Assembly: GCA_963843595.1 (NCBI GenBank)
Contig: CAWJLG010000015.1
Location: 248,001 to 312,000 of the forward strand
DNA: 64,000 nucleotides
Source: CAIWHR01 sp963843595
GTDB lineage: Bacteria; Pseudomonadota; Gammaproteobacteria; Burkholderiales; Casimicrobiaceae
Direction of reading: 5' to 3'
Made by a program: the position numbers and the translations under genes. Of this stretch, positions 1 through 9,683 are shown one piece after another. Position 1 is the first letter of the stretch, and the number at the start of each line of letters is the position of its first letter. Below the pieces are notes generated by a model. It saw nothing but the letters and a program-made list of their open reading frames with translations. It made no database searches and was not told the origin of the DNA.

Positions 1-94
1 CAGTCGGGCGACTGAACGACGACCGGGCGGCAACCCGGCATCCTGTATCCCCATCGCGGCGGACCGCCCCGGTCCGCCGTCCGCCATCGCGGCG

Positions 95-655
95 TCAGCG
101 CGTGAGCGCCATTCCGCCCATCATGCCGCCGCCAAGTATCGCCGACATCAGCACGCCGCCCAGCACGAGACCGAGCACGAGGCCGCAGAGCACGACGACG
201 ATGGTGTAGCCCACCGCCTTCTCCGGCGGGCACTTCTTGAGCACGGGCACGCCGAGGTAGAACGTGTAGAACGAGTAGATCGCGGCGACGAGTCCGATGA
301 CGCCGCCGATGCCGCCGAGCAGCTGGGCGATGCCGGCGATCCACGCCGCCGTGTAGCTGTACGCGACGAGCTTCAGCGACTGCACGAAATCCTTCTCGCC
401 GCCGAACGTCGGTGCCAGCGCGTCGACGATGAACGCCAGCGCGTAGGTGATCGCCAGTCCGACGACGTAGCTGAAGATCCCTGTGGTGACACCGAACATC
501 CCGCCGCGCAGCGCCATCGCGACGGGTCCGATCGCGGCGAGGACGAGCACGTAGCCGGTGTAGATCGACTGCGTCGTCGCCGGTTCGGACGCGATCGTCG
601 GCCATTCGGTCTTGGGCGTGAGCAGGATGTTCTTGACGCGGTCGAGCAGTGCCAT
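95..655 (-). CDS. YIP1-family integral membrane protein
   Basis: A 186-residue protein that is mostly hydrophobic after a short soluble N-terminus (MALLDRVKNILLTPKTEW). That start, with its LL-TPK-EW pattern, is typical of bacterial Yip1-domain proteins. About five membrane segments follow, rich in Gly/Ala, and the C-terminus is Gly/Met-rich. The start is the ATG at 653-655, preceded on the minus strand by a good GGGGAGA ribosome site; the open frame extends further upstream but that part is Arg-rich and not plausible. The role of bacterial Yip1 proteins is not well defined; they are inner-membrane proteins of unknown function. It lies downstream of proB with about 200 bases between them. Confidence 0.75.
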   Translation of the reverse strand: MALLDRVKNILLTPKTEWPTIASEPATTQSIYTGYVLVLAAIGPVAMALRGGMFGVTTGIFSYVVGLAITYALAFIVDALAPTFGGEKDFVQSLKLVAYSYTAAWIAGIAQLLGGIGGVIGLVAAIYSFYTFYLGVPVLKKCPPEKAVGYTIVVVLCGLVLGLVLGGVLMSAILGGGMMGGMALTR

Positions 656-860
656 GCGATCTCCCCTCGGGTGGTGGTAGCGGGCACCCTGCGCGGGCAT
701 GGTGCGCCATCGCGGGGGACGCCGTTTCCTGCGGGAGTCGAGTGTAGGCCAAGCCCCCCGACGTGTCGATGCGCGCAGTCGCGGAAAGGTCGCTGCCCCT
801 GTGCGCCGAACGGCACCTCGCCGTTCGCCCATCGGCGCCGCGACCCCAATGGCACGGCAG

Positions 861-1982
861 TCAGACGAGCAGCACCATGTTGCCGCGGTGAATGAGCTCG
901 GGCGCGTCGACGTAGCCCAGGATCGACTCGATCTCGGACGAGGGCCTGCGCAGCAGCCGCGCGGCTTCCTGCGCGCTGTAGTTGACGAGGCCGCGGGCGA
1001 TCTCGCGGCCCTCGCCGTCGAAACAGCCGACGACCTCGCCGCGATCGAACGTGCCCGCAACCGCGACGACGCCGATCGGCAGCAGGCTCTTGCCGTCCCG
1101 CGTCAGTGCCTGCACGGCACCGGCGTCGAGCGTCAGCCGGCCGGCGAGTTGCACGTGGTCGGCGAGCCATTGCTTGCGGGCGGCGAGCGTCGCGGTCTCG
1201 GCAACGAGCGACGTCCCGATCCGCTCGCCGGCCGCGAGCCGCGTCAGCACGTCAGGCTCGCGCCCGCAGGCGATCACGGTTGCGGCACCCGAGCGCGACG
1301 CGCGCTTGGCCGCCAGCACCTTGGTCAGCATTCCGCCACGGCCGATGGCGCTGCCCGCACCGCCGGCCATTGCTTCGAGTTTCGGGTCGCCGGCACGCGC
1401 CTCGCTCACCAGCGTTGCGCTGGGATCCTTGCGCGGGTCTGCCGTGTAGAGGCCTTGCTGATCGGTGAGGAGCACGAGCACGTCGGCCTCGACGAGGTTC
1501 GTCACCAGTGCGCCCAGCGTGTCGTTGTCGCCGACGCGGATCTCCTCGGTGGTGACGGTGTCGTTCTCGTTGATGATCGGGATCACGTCGAGTGCCAGCA
1601 GCGTGGTGAGCGTGGAACGCGCGTTGAGGTAGCGCCGGCGATCGGCGAGATCCTCATGGGTGAGCAGGATCTGCGCGGTGTGCAGGCCGAACCGGGCGAA
1701 CCCGGTCTCGTACGCCTGCACGAGCCCCATCTGCCCGACGGCGGCGGCGGCCTGCAGTTCGTTCATCGCACGCGGGCGCGTGGTCCATCCCAGCCGCTTG
1801 ATGCCCTCGGCAATCGCGCCGGAGGACACCAGCACGACTTCCTTGCCGGCGCGCTTCAGCTGCGCGATCTGCTCGGCCCAGCGGCCCACGGCCGCGTGAT
1901 CGAGGCCGCGGCCTTCGTCGGTGACGAGACTGGAGCCGACCTTGACGACGAGCCGGGTGGCGGTGGCGACGGGCGTGCTCAT
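861..1982 (-). CDS. proB: Glutamate 5-kinase
   Basis: 373 residues, the usual length for ProB with a PUA domain. It phosphorylates glutamate to gamma-glutamyl phosphate, the first step of proline synthesis in the cytoplasm. The amino-acid-kinase domain begins with VVKVGSSLVT; SSGAIAEG, the INENDTVTTEE loop and GDNDTLGALV are recognisable active-site and substrate-binding segments, and GGMLTKVLAA is the conserved nucleotide-side motif. The last ~90 residues form the PUA domain. The ATG at 1982 gives the normal N-terminus and sits 19 bases after the obgE stop, so the two are probably cotranscribed. proA is not in the window. Confidence 0.96.
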   Translation of the reverse strand: MSTPVATATRLVVKVGSSLVTDEGRGLDHAAVGRWAEQIAQLKRAGKEVVLVSSGAIAEGIKRLGWTTRPRAMNELQAAAAVGQMGLVQAYETGFARFGLHTAQILLTHEDLADRRRYLNARSTLTTLLALDVIPIINENDTVTTEEIRVGDNDTLGALVTNLVEADVLVLLTDQQGLYTADPRKDPSATLVSEARAGDPKLEAMAGGAGSAIGRGGMLTKVLAAKRASRSGAATVIACGREPDVLTRLAAGERIGTSLVAETATLAARKQWLADHVQLAGRLTLDAGAVQALTRDGKSLLPIGVVAVAGTFDRGEVVGCFDGEGREIARGLVNYSAQEAARLLRRPSSEIESILGYVDAPELIHRGNMVLLV

Positions 1983-2001
1983 GGGCAGGAGCGCAGAAGT
2001 G

Positions 2002-3075
2002 TCATTCGGCCCGTTCGCCGGGCGTGGACGCGGCGGCGGCATCGTCCGCGCCCGGCGCCGCCGCCGGATGCGCGTCGAGCCAGTCCTGGATCCGGAACAC
2101 GAGTTCGCGGCAACCTTCGCCATTGACCGCGGCAATCGCGAACGCGGGGCCTTTCCAGCGCAGCGCCTTCCGGAAGGCCTTCGTGCGCGCCTCGCGCTCG
2201 GCTTCCGGAACGAGGTCGATCTTGTTCAGCACCAGCCAGCGTGGCTTCTCGTACAGCGCCTTGTCGTAGCGCTCGAGCTCCCCGACGATCGCGCGGGCGT
2301 CGTGCACCGGGTCCGCGTCCGGATCAAACGGGGCGATGTCGACGATGTGCAGCAGGAGGCGCGTGCGCTGGAGATGGCGCAGGAAGCGGTGGCCCAGACC
2401 GGCGCCTTCGGCGGCGCCCTCGATCAGCCCCGGGATGTCGGCGACGACGAAACTGCGATTTTCGTCGGTGCGCACGACACCGAGGGAGGGCGCCAGCGTC
2501 GTGAACGGATAGTCGGCGACCTTGGGCCGGGCGGCGGAAATCGCGCGGATCAGCGTGCTCTTGCCGGCGTTGGGCATGCCGAGCAGTCCGACGTCGGCGA
2601 GCACCTTGAGCTCGAGGAGCAGGCGGCGTTGCTCCCCTTTCTCGCCAGGCGTGGTCTGCCGCGGCGCACGGTTGGTGCTCGACTTGAAGTGGATGTTGCC
2701 CAGGCCGCCCTTGCCGCCTCGCGCGACGAGGGCGCGCTGGCCGTCGATGGCCAGATCGGCAATGCGTTCGCCGCTGTCGGCGTCGGTGATCACGGTGCCG
2801 ACGGGCACGCGCAGCACGATGTCGTCGGCGCCCTTGCCATACTGGTCGGCGCCGCGTCCGTTCTCGCCGTGGCGCGCGCGATGAATGCGCGCATACCGGT
2901 AATCGATCAGCGTGTTGATGTTGCGATCGGCGAGGGCGAAGATGCTGCCGCCGTGCCCGCCATCGCCGCCGTCCGGGCCGCCGCGGGGCACGAATTTCTC
3001 GCGCCGGAAGCTCGCCGAACCGTTCCCGCCGTCGCCCGCGATGACCTCGATCGTTGCTTCGTCGATGAACTTCAC
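2002..3075 (-). CDS. obgE: GTPase Obg/CgtA, ribosome assembly and stress
   Basis: 357 residues. The N-terminal Obg fold is Gly-rich (AGDGGNGSASFRREKFVPRG) and is followed by a G domain with P-loop GMPNAGKST, G2/switch I DYPFTTLAP, G3 DIPGL and G4 NKID. It is a ribosome-associated GTPase acting in 50S maturation. The start is GTG at 3075: VKFIDEATIEV matches the universal MKFIDE N-terminus of the family. That GTG overlaps the stop of the upstream glycosyltransferase gene as GTGA, which suggests translational coupling. The usual betaproteobacterial rplU-rpmA-obgE order is not seen here; the ribosomal protein genes are replaced by a membrane glycosyltransferase. The C-terminal tail is short and Ala-rich. 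Confidence 0.96.
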   Translation of the reverse strand: MKFIDEATIEVIAGDGGNGSASFRREKFVPRGGPDGGDGGHGGSIFALADRNINTLIDYRYARIHRARHGENGRGADQYGKGADDIVLRVPVGTVITDADSGERIADLAIDGQRALVARGGKGGLGNIHFKSSTNRAPRQTTPGEKGEQRRLLLELKVLADVGLLGMPNAGKSTLIRAISAARPKVADYPFTTLAPSLGVVRTDENRSFVVADIPGLIEGAAEGAGLGHRFLRHLQRTRLLLHIVDIAPFDPDADPVHDARAIVGELERYDKALYEKPRWLVLNKIDLVPEAEREARTKAFRKALRWKGPAFAIAAVNGEGCRELVFRIQDWLDAHPAAAPGADDAAAASTPGERAE

Positions 3076-4763
3076 GAGGCGTCCTTCACGTAGATGACGT
3101 AGCGCTCGGTGTCGTCGCCGCGGCGGCGGCCCTCCCATTCGACCTGCCATCCGGGCAGGGCGGGCGGCGCGCCCTCCTGTCGGCCGTATTGAACGAGCAA
3201 CACGGGACAGTCCTCGGCGTTCGGATTCGTCTCGGCGCGTACCGTGGTCACGTTGGCGAAGTAGTGGAACAGCGCGCGCTGCGGCTCGCCGAGATAGCGG
3301 CTGCCGATGCAGCCCTGCGCGGGAAGGTGCGAGGCGGCAGCCTCGATCACCGAGCGGTAGCTGCGTCGCGAATCGAGGTACGGCAGCCAGATCGTCGAGT
3401 ACAGACCCCATAGCAGCGTCATTCCCGCCGCCCAGTTGAGCACGGCGCGCCGGTTGCTGCGGCGCGCGGGGCGCACGAGCATGACCCACATCACGGTCAG
3501 GAACAGCGCCGCGAGAATCGTGCCGAGATGAAAATGCGGCTCGAATCCGGTCTCGCTGTCGCGGAACAGGTGCGCAACCTGCGGCGACATTCCGTGCGTA
3601 TACGAATCGATCCACAACCCCCACATGAGCAGCGCCAGCAGCCCGAAGGTGAGGATGCCGAACCAGTCGAGTGCACCGGAGAAGCCGCGTTTCAGCGAGT
3701 CGATTTCGAGCGAGGCGAGGAGCGCGAGGGGAACGAGCAGCGGCATCGCGTGGATCAGCCGCGGGTCGGGCATCAGCGCAAGACCGATGAGGATCACCAG
3801 TGCGAGGACGGCCGGCAGGCGGAAATCGGGCGCGGCGAGGCCGCCGTTGAACCCGCGGCTTCGCGTCCACACCGTCCACAGGATCAACGGCAACGCGGGC
3901 CACGCAAACCAGAGCAGGTTCCTCAGGTGATAGAAGGGCGCGATGCCGCGCGCGGTGTCGCCCCAGGCGAAGAAATCGCGGGCCAGTTCCCCGGCCCACC
4001 AGGTCGCGTACAGCGCCGGGTCGCGGGAAGCGAGCGCGATCAGCCACGGAAAGGCCGTGGCGCCTGCGACGACGGTGGCCAATAGCGTCGTGAGCGCGTG
4101 CCCGCGGGTGCGCCAGTTCGCGCCGACCAGCGGAAGAATGAGCGCGGTCGCCGCCAGCCACAACGGACCGAGAAGGCCGCGGCTCAGGAAAGCGATACCC
4201 GCTCCCACGCCGACGAGAATGCCGCCCGGCACCGGTCGGCGCAGCGCGAGCGCGAAGCCGTAGAACGCGACCGCGACGCCGAGCGTGAGACCGAGCTCGG
4301 CGGACAGCGCGTGGGCGCGATCCCAGAACCCGATCGAGCCGATGAGAACCAGCACCGGCAGCCACCGGAATGCGCGGCCCGCGACTTCGCGGCTGGCAAG
4401 TGCCGTGCAGAGGAGGATGACGGCAAGCGCGATTCCCGCCGCGAGCCGTGCGGCACTGTGCGGGGTGAGGGGCGGGGCGAAGGCCTTGATCGCGAGCGCG
4501 GCGGCCGCCGGGACGAACGGGGGCCGCGCGAGATACGGTTCGCCAGCGAGATACGGAACGACGTAGTCGCCGCGCTGGACCATTTCCCAGGCGACGCCGA
4601 AGGTCGTCGCGTCCTCGGTCTTCCAGGGATCGTGCCCAACGAGCCCGAGCAGTACCCAGGCGGCGCAAAGCAGCGCGAGGCCGAGCTGCTTGAGCGCACG
4701 GTACGGCCCCGAAGGCGACAGCTCGACCGGGGCGGCGGACGCCGTCAACGCAGGGCGCAGCAT
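3072..4763 (-). CDS. ArnT/PMT-family membrane glycosyltransferase
   Basis: 563 residues with about a dozen hydrophobic segments. After the first membrane segment comes GHDPWKTEDATTFGVAWEM, the acidic first periplasmic loop that carries the catalytic Asp/Glu in ArnT/PMT (GT-83) enzymes, then GEPYLARPPFVPA, the loop typical of bacterial ArnT-like proteins. The family moves sugars from polyprenyl-phosphate donors onto lipid A or other acceptors at the outer face of the inner membrane; which sugar and acceptor are used cannot be told. It follows the rpmE terminator and overlaps obgE by four bases, so it heads the glycosyltransferase-obgE-proB transcript. Confidence 0.8.
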   Translation of the reverse strand: MLRPALTASAAPVELSPSGPYRALKQLGLALLCAAWVLLGLVGHDPWKTEDATTFGVAWEMVQRGDYVVPYLAGEPYLARPPFVPAAAALAIKAFAPPLTPHSAARLAAGIALAVILLCTALASREVAGRAFRWLPVLVLIGSIGFWDRAHALSAELGLTLGVAVAFYGFALALRRPVPGGILVGVGAGIAFLSRGLLGPLWLAATALILPLVGANWRTRGHALTTLLATVVAGATAFPWLIALASRDPALYATWWAGELARDFFAWGDTARGIAPFYHLRNLLWFAWPALPLILWTVWTRSRGFNGGLAAPDFRLPAVLALVILIGLALMPDPRLIHAMPLLVPLALLASLEIDSLKRGFSGALDWFGILTFGLLALLMWGLWIDSYTHGMSPQVAHLFRDSETGFEPHFHLGTILAALFLTVMWVMLVRPARRSNRRAVLNWAAGMTLLWGLYSTIWLPYLDSRRSYRSVIEAAASHLPAQGCIGSRYLGEPQRALFHYFANVTTVRAETNPNAEDCPVLLVQYGRQEGAPPALPGWQVEWEGRRRGDDTERYVIYVKDAS

Positions 4764-4800
4764 GAAGCGGAGGGAGAAACGTCGGTCAGACGGGCCACGG

Positions 4801-4829
4801 GAAAGAAAAAGGCAGCCGAAGCTGCCTTT
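4801..4829 (-). terminator. Rho-independent terminator of rpmE
   Basis: Read on the minus strand this is a GGCAGC stem, a TTCG loop, GCTGCC, then TTTTTC. It lies about 50 bases past the rpmE stop and before the glycosyltransferase start, separating the two transcripts. Confidence 0.8.
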
Positions 4830-4881
4830 GTCGTCGGTGGTGCGATGGCGCGCGGACCTGCGCGCGTTCGGGCTTCGGCGG

Positions 4882-5106
4882 TCAGGCCGACGCCGTGCCG
4901 CGCTTGGTCGAGTACCGCTGGCGGAACTTGTCGATCCGGCCCGCGGTGTCCATCACCTTCTGCTTGCCCGTGTAGAACGGGTGGCACGAGGAGCACACTT
5001 CGACGTGAAGCTCGGGCTTGCCGATCGTCGACGCCGTCTCGAACACGTTGCCGCAGCTGCAGGTGACCTTGATTGCGCTGTACTTGGGGTGGGTGCCGGT
5101 CTTCAT
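4882..5106 (-). CDS. rpmE: 50S ribosomal protein L31 (zinc-binding form)
   Basis: 74 residues, starting MKTGTHPKYSAIKVTCSCGN. The two cysteine pairs (CSC near residue 17 and CSSC near residue 38) show the zinc-binding C+ form of L31. HPFYTGKQK and the DTAGRIDKFRQRY tail are family-typical. A terminator hairpin follows, so it is probably transcribed alone. The 297 bases between it and rho hold no gene that I can see. Confidence 0.96.
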   Translation of the reverse strand: MKTGTHPKYSAIKVTCSCGNVFETASTIGKPELHVEVCSSCHPFYTGKQKVMDTAGRIDKFRQRYSTKRGTASA

Positions 5107-5403
5107 GTTGTCCTCGTTTCTCGGTCCACGCACCGGGGCTTCATTGCCCGTGGGGGCGCGCCCGGACCGGATTCGGGAAATGGGGGTCGGCACGACCTGC
5201 CGCAACCCGTTTCCCGCAGAAAAACGTGAATTATTGCAGTTTCGCCGCTGCAGCGCAATACGCGGTGGGGCGAGCCAACGTGACAGGGAGGCCGGGTTTT
5301 CCTCTGGAAACAGACGTGTGGCCGGCGAGACCGACGCTGGCCGGCATCGGTGCACGCAAGCGCACCGGCATCCCGGGATTGCGGCGTCCCCGCGTGTCCA
5401 GGG

Positions 5404-6663
<1,260 letters not shown>

Positions 6664-6865
6664 GGCGGGGAGGAGGAAGTTCGGCCAGGGGGCCGGGAAA
6701 GGACGGACGCGGGCGCGAGAGACCGCGGTGAACCGCGACACTGACTCGGGAGGTTTCGCGCCCGGAAATGAACCCGGATAACCCGGGCGGCGCCTTGGGT
6801 GCCGCTGCGGGACCACCCCTCAGGAAGAGGGGGGCGCCGGAGGCACGAAGTTCAGACTAGCGGGT

Positions 6866-7192
6866 TCAGAGATTGCTGTCAACAAAAGCGGTAAGCTGCG
6901 ATTTCGACAGCGCCCCGACCTTCTGCGCGTGCGCCTTGCCGCCCTTGAACAGGATCAGCGTCGGAATGCCGCGGATGCCGAACCGGCTGGTGATACCGGG
7001 ATTCGCGTCGATGTCGAGCTTGGCGACCGTCAGCCGGCCGGCATACTGCTTGGCGACGTCCTCGAGAACCGGTGCGATCATCTTGCAGGGCCCGCACCAT
7101 TCCGCCCAGTAGTCCACGAGCACCGGCGTGGACGACTGCAGGACCTCCTTCTCGAAGGTGGTATCCGAAACGTGCTTGATGTTCTCGCTCAT
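6866..7192 (-). CDS. trxA: Thioredoxin 1
   Basis: 108 residues with active site WCGPC (Cys33, Cys36), conserved Asp27 in VLVDYWAEW, and the cis-proline loop GIPTLILF. It is a cytoplasmic disulfide reductase working with thioredoxin reductase. The start ATG at 7192 gives MSENIKHVSD, the typical betaproteobacterial N-terminus. It lies directly upstream of rho and divergent from fdxA. Confidence 0.97.
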   Translation of the reverse strand: MSENIKHVSDTTFEKEVLQSSTPVLVDYWAEWCGPCKMIAPVLEDVAKQYAGRLTVAKLDIDANPGITSRFGIRGIPTLILFKGGKAHAQKVGALSKSQLTAFVDSNL

Positions 7193-7405
7193 GGGTTCCT
7201 CGATGGATGCGCGGGTGGCCGCGTTCGCGGGCCGGGCGCGGCGGGGCTGGATTGCAGGCAGGGACAAGGCCGGCACTCCGGTCACAGGAAATCTACGGTA
7301 GCCGAACCCATCGACCGGCGCAAGCGTCCGCGCGACGGCAGCGACAACGCAAGGTTGGGGTTCGTTTTGGTAAAATCAACTTTTCTGCGCACGGGGCCCG
7401 CGAGC

Positions 7406-7729
7406 ATGACCTACGTCGTCACCGAAAGCTGCATTCGCTGCAAGTACACCGACTGCGTCGATGTGTGTCCGGTCGACTGCTTCCGCGAGGGCCCCAACTT
7501 TCTCGTCATCGACCCGGACGAGTGCATCGATTGCACGCTCTGCGTTGCCGAGTGCCCGGTCGAGGCGATCTACGCCGAGGACGACGTGCCGGACGATCAG
7601 CGCCAGTTCACGGCGCTCAATGCCGAGCTCGCGAAGCTGTGGAAGCCGATCATCGAGCGCAAGCCGGCGCCGGACGATGCCGAACAATGGAAAGACGTGA
7701 AGGACAAGCTGCAATACCTCCAGAAGTAG
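7406..7729 (+). CDS. fdxA: 7Fe ferredoxin (3Fe-4S/4Fe-4S)
   Basis: 107 residues. MTYVVTESCIRCKYTDCVDV carries the first cluster motif (Cys9, 12, 17, 21, 25), and CIDCTLCVAEC (Cys40, 43, 46, 50) binds the 4Fe-4S cluster. The C-terminal extension after the clusters (about 50 residues, ending KLQYLQK) is characteristic of the Azotobacter FdI/FdxA type. It is a low-potential electron carrier, often linked to oxidative-stress control. The start is the only in-frame ATG giving the family N-terminus; a TAAAAT box about 35 bases upstream could be its -10. Confidence 0.95.
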   Translation: MTYVVTESCIRCKYTDCVDVCPVDCFREGPNFLVIDPDECIDCTLCVAECPVEAIYAEDDVPDDQRQFTALNAELAKLWKPIIERKPAPDDAEQWKDVKDKLQYLQK

Positions 7730-7871
7730 GCCCGGGCGGCATCAGCGGGCGCGGCGTTTGACCGCAAGCCGCCGCAACCCCTAGAATCGCGAAGTTTTTT
7801 CCGCGCATCGGCCGTGCCGACGCGCGGCGGGCGCGACAAGGCGCCATGTTTCCACCTCGCACGAGCGACCC

Positions 7872-8222
7872 ATGATCAAACTTTCCGTTCTCATCCCGGC
7901 CGTCGCGGCCGTGCTCTCCGCCGGTACGGTGCTGGCGCAGGGTGCGCCTGCCGGCGATCCCGTCAAGGGCAGCCAGAAAGTGCAGATGTGCCAGGGTTGC
8001 CACGGCATCGAAGGCTGGCGCACCGCGTTCCCCGAGGTCTACCGCGTGCCCAAGATCGCCGGCCAGCACCCGGCCTATCTCGTGAAGGCGTTGCAGGAAT
8101 ACAAGGCGGGCGAGCGCACGCATCCTTCCATGCGTGCGATCGCCGCCTCGCTCTCGGACAACGACATGGCTGACGTTGCCGCGTATTACGGGCAATCGGG
8201 CCTCACGACGGCGGGGAAATGA
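7872..8222 (+). CDS. Class I cytochrome c, periplasmic
   Basis: 116 residues with a signal peptide (hydrophobic to about residue 20, cleavage near VLAQG) and one haem site, CQGCH at residues 40-44. A methionine ligand is expected in the HPSMRAIA or the DNDM segment. It resembles cytochrome c4/c553-type single domains: CHGIEGWR, PKIAGQHPAYL and ALQEYKAG are the family landmarks. The stop overlaps the start of the next cytochrome gene (ATGA), so the two are translated as a pair. Probable electron shuttle to a terminal oxidase. Confidence 0.9.
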   Translation: MIKLSVLIPAVAAVLSAGTVLAQGAPAGDPVKGSQKVQMCQGCHGIEGWRTAFPEVYRVPKIAGQHPAYLVKALQEYKAGERTHPSMRAIAASLSDNDMADVAAYYGQSGLTTAGK

Positions 8223-8554
8223 CGATGATCGCGCGCGTCCTGTTCTCCGTCGCCATCATGGCGGCGTTCGGCATCGGCGGCGCCCGCGCGGCGGACGTGG
8301 CCGCCGGCCAGGCGAAGGCCAAGGAAGTCTGCGCCGCCTGCCACGGCATCGACGGGAACAGCCAGTCCCCCGACTTTCCGAAGCTCGCTGGGCAGCACGG
8401 CGATTACCTCGCCAAGGCGCTGCGCGACTACAAGGCGGGCACGCGCAAGAACGCGATCATGGCGGGATTCGCCGGCGCGCTGTCGGCGAAGGACATCGAC
8501 AACCTTGCCGCTTACTACGCCTCGCAGCCGTCCGTCCTCGCCGCGAAATATTGA
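8219..8554 (+). CDS. Class I cytochrome c (c553/c4-like)
   Basis: 111 residues with a cleavable signal (to ...GGARAAD) and haem site CAACH at residues 38-42, then HGIDGNSQSPDFPKLAGQHGDYL and the methionine-bearing NAIMAGFAGALS. It is clearly related to the preceding cytochrome; together they look like the two halves of a cytochrome c4 encoded as separate proteins. The start ATG at 8219 overlaps the upstream stop. A strong hairpin follows at 8576. Confidence 0.92.
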   Translation: MTMIARVLFSVAIMAAFGIGGARAADVAAGQAKAKEVCAACHGIDGNSQSPDFPKLAGQHGDYLAKALRDYKAGTRKNAIMAGFAGALSAKDIDNLAAYYASQPSVLAAKY

Positions 8555-8575
8555 TGCCCGGTCGCCGCTGACAGC

Positions 8576-8598
8576 AAGGGCGCCCGCGGGCGCCCTTT
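8576..8598 (+). terminator. Terminator after the cytochrome c pair
   Basis: Ten-base perfect inverted repeat AAGGGCGCCC / GGGCGCCCTT followed by T residues. It lies 20 bases after the second cytochrome stop and just before the converging DUF1841 gene, so it may serve both directions. Confidence 0.75.
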
Positions 8599-8623
8599 CC
8601 GTTCGGGCCGCCCGGCGAGACCG

Positions 8624-9046
8624 TCACTGGCGGGACAGGCAATCGAGGTAGGACGCGGCGTCGGGTGCGGTGCCGTGCCGTTGCGCGTGCCAGATCACCT
8701 CGCCGAGGCACTCGAGCACCGCGTGCAGCGCCGCGTGCTCGTCGCCGCGGGCCACGCGCAGTCGCTCGTAGTGCGCACGGATCCCCGGTGGCTGGTCGAT
8801 GGACAGCTGTTCGGCGACCGCGAGATGCAGCGACAGGTGCAGGAACGGATTGACGTCGCCGGTCTCGGGCTGGAAGTCGCGGTCGCGGTGGCGGTCCGGC
8901 TGCTCGAGGATCGCGTGGTACTCCGGGTGCAGCGCGACGAGGCCGGCGGCGATGCGCTCCAGCGGCGTCAACGGCGCCTGCGCGCGGTACTTCGCCCACG
9001 CGTCGATCATGAACTGCCGGGCCTCGTCGCGCGAGGGACTGAACAT
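8624..9046 (-). CDS. DUF1841 family protein
   Basis: 140 residues, starting MFSPSRDEARQFMIDAW. The acidic segment after residue 45, LHPEYHAILEQPD, and NPFLHLSLHLAVAEQ are the landmarks of DUF1841, a family seen mostly in beta- and gammaproteobacteria. It is His-rich in the middle (HLSLHLA, then HYERL), which could hint at metal binding, but the function is unknown. The start overlaps no gene; nth ends five bases upstream, so the two are very likely cotranscribed. Confidence 0.85.
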   Translation of the reverse strand: MFSPSRDEARQFMIDAWAKYRAQAPLTPLERIAAGLVALHPEYHAILEQPDRHRDRDFQPETGDVNPFLHLSLHLAVAEQLSIDQPPGIRAHYERLRVARGDEHAALHAVLECLGEVIWHAQRHGTAPDAASYLDCLSRQ

Positions 9047-9050
9047 CGGG

Positions 9051-9683
9051 TCAACCTGTCTTGTCGCGGTACTCGCACAGGTCGCGAATCGGACACTCGC
9101 CGCAGTTCGGCGCACGTGCGAGACAGACGTAGCGGCCGTGCAGGATCAGCCAGTGATGGGCGTGCAGACGAAACTCGTCGGGCACGAATTTCAGAAGCTT
9201 GCGCTCGACTTCCTCGGGCGTCCTGCCCGGCGCAAGTCCGGTGCGGTTCGCGACGCGGAAAATGTGCGTGTCGACGGCGATCGTCGGCTGGCCGAATGCG
9301 ACGTTGAGGACGACGTTGGCGGTCTTGCGCCCGACGCCCGGCAGTCGCTCCAGCGCTTCACGCTGTGCCGGCACCTCGCCGCCGTGCTCCCGCAGCAGGA
9401 TCTCGGACAGCGCCACGATGTTCTTCGCCTTGTTGCGGAAGAGCCCGATCGACTGCACGTAGGGCAGGAGCCCCTCCACCCCGAGGCGCGCGATGGCGGC
9501 CGGCGTGTTGGCGACCGGGAAGAGCTTCGCCGTCGCCTTGTTGACGCCCTTGTCCGTCGATTGCGCCGACAGCACGACTGCCACCAGCAACTCGAACGGC
9601 GTGGTGTGGTCGAGCTCCGACTTCGGATGCGGATTTCGCGCCCGCAGGCGTTCGAAGATCGTGCGGCGCTTCGCCGGGTTCAT
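9051..9683 (-). CDS. nth: Endonuclease III, base-excision repair
   Basis: 210 residues. The helix-hairpin-helix LPGVGRKTANVV contains the catalytic Lys, and VDTHIFRVANR contains the catalytic Asp. The C-terminal iron-sulfur loop has C-x6-C-x2-C-x5-C spacing (CLARAPNCGECPIRDLC). It removes oxidised pyrimidines from DNA. The start ATG at 9683 overlaps the stop of the TPR gene (ATGA). Confidence 0.97.
   Translation of the reverse strand: MNPAKRRTIFERLRARNPHPKSELDHTTPFELLVAVVLSAQSTDKGVNKATAKLFPVANTPAAIARLGVEGLLPYVQSIGLFRNKAKNIVALSEILLREHGGEVPAQREALERLPGVGRKTANVVLNVAFGQPTIAVDTHIFRVANRTGLAPGRTPEEVERKLLKFVPDEFRLHAHHWLILHGRYVCLARAPNCGECPIRDLCEYRDKTG

Noticed and set aside
2002..4668. An 888-codon minus-strand open frame spanning obgE and the glycosyltransferase
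   Set aside because: Only the last 357 codons match Obg; the part before is an Arg-rich reading of the glycosyltransferase gene in the wrong frame.
6811..6840. Hairpin between trxA and rho as a terminator
   Set aside because: CCCCTC/GAGGGG pairs but no T-run follows on the minus strand; trxA-rho readthrough is normal.
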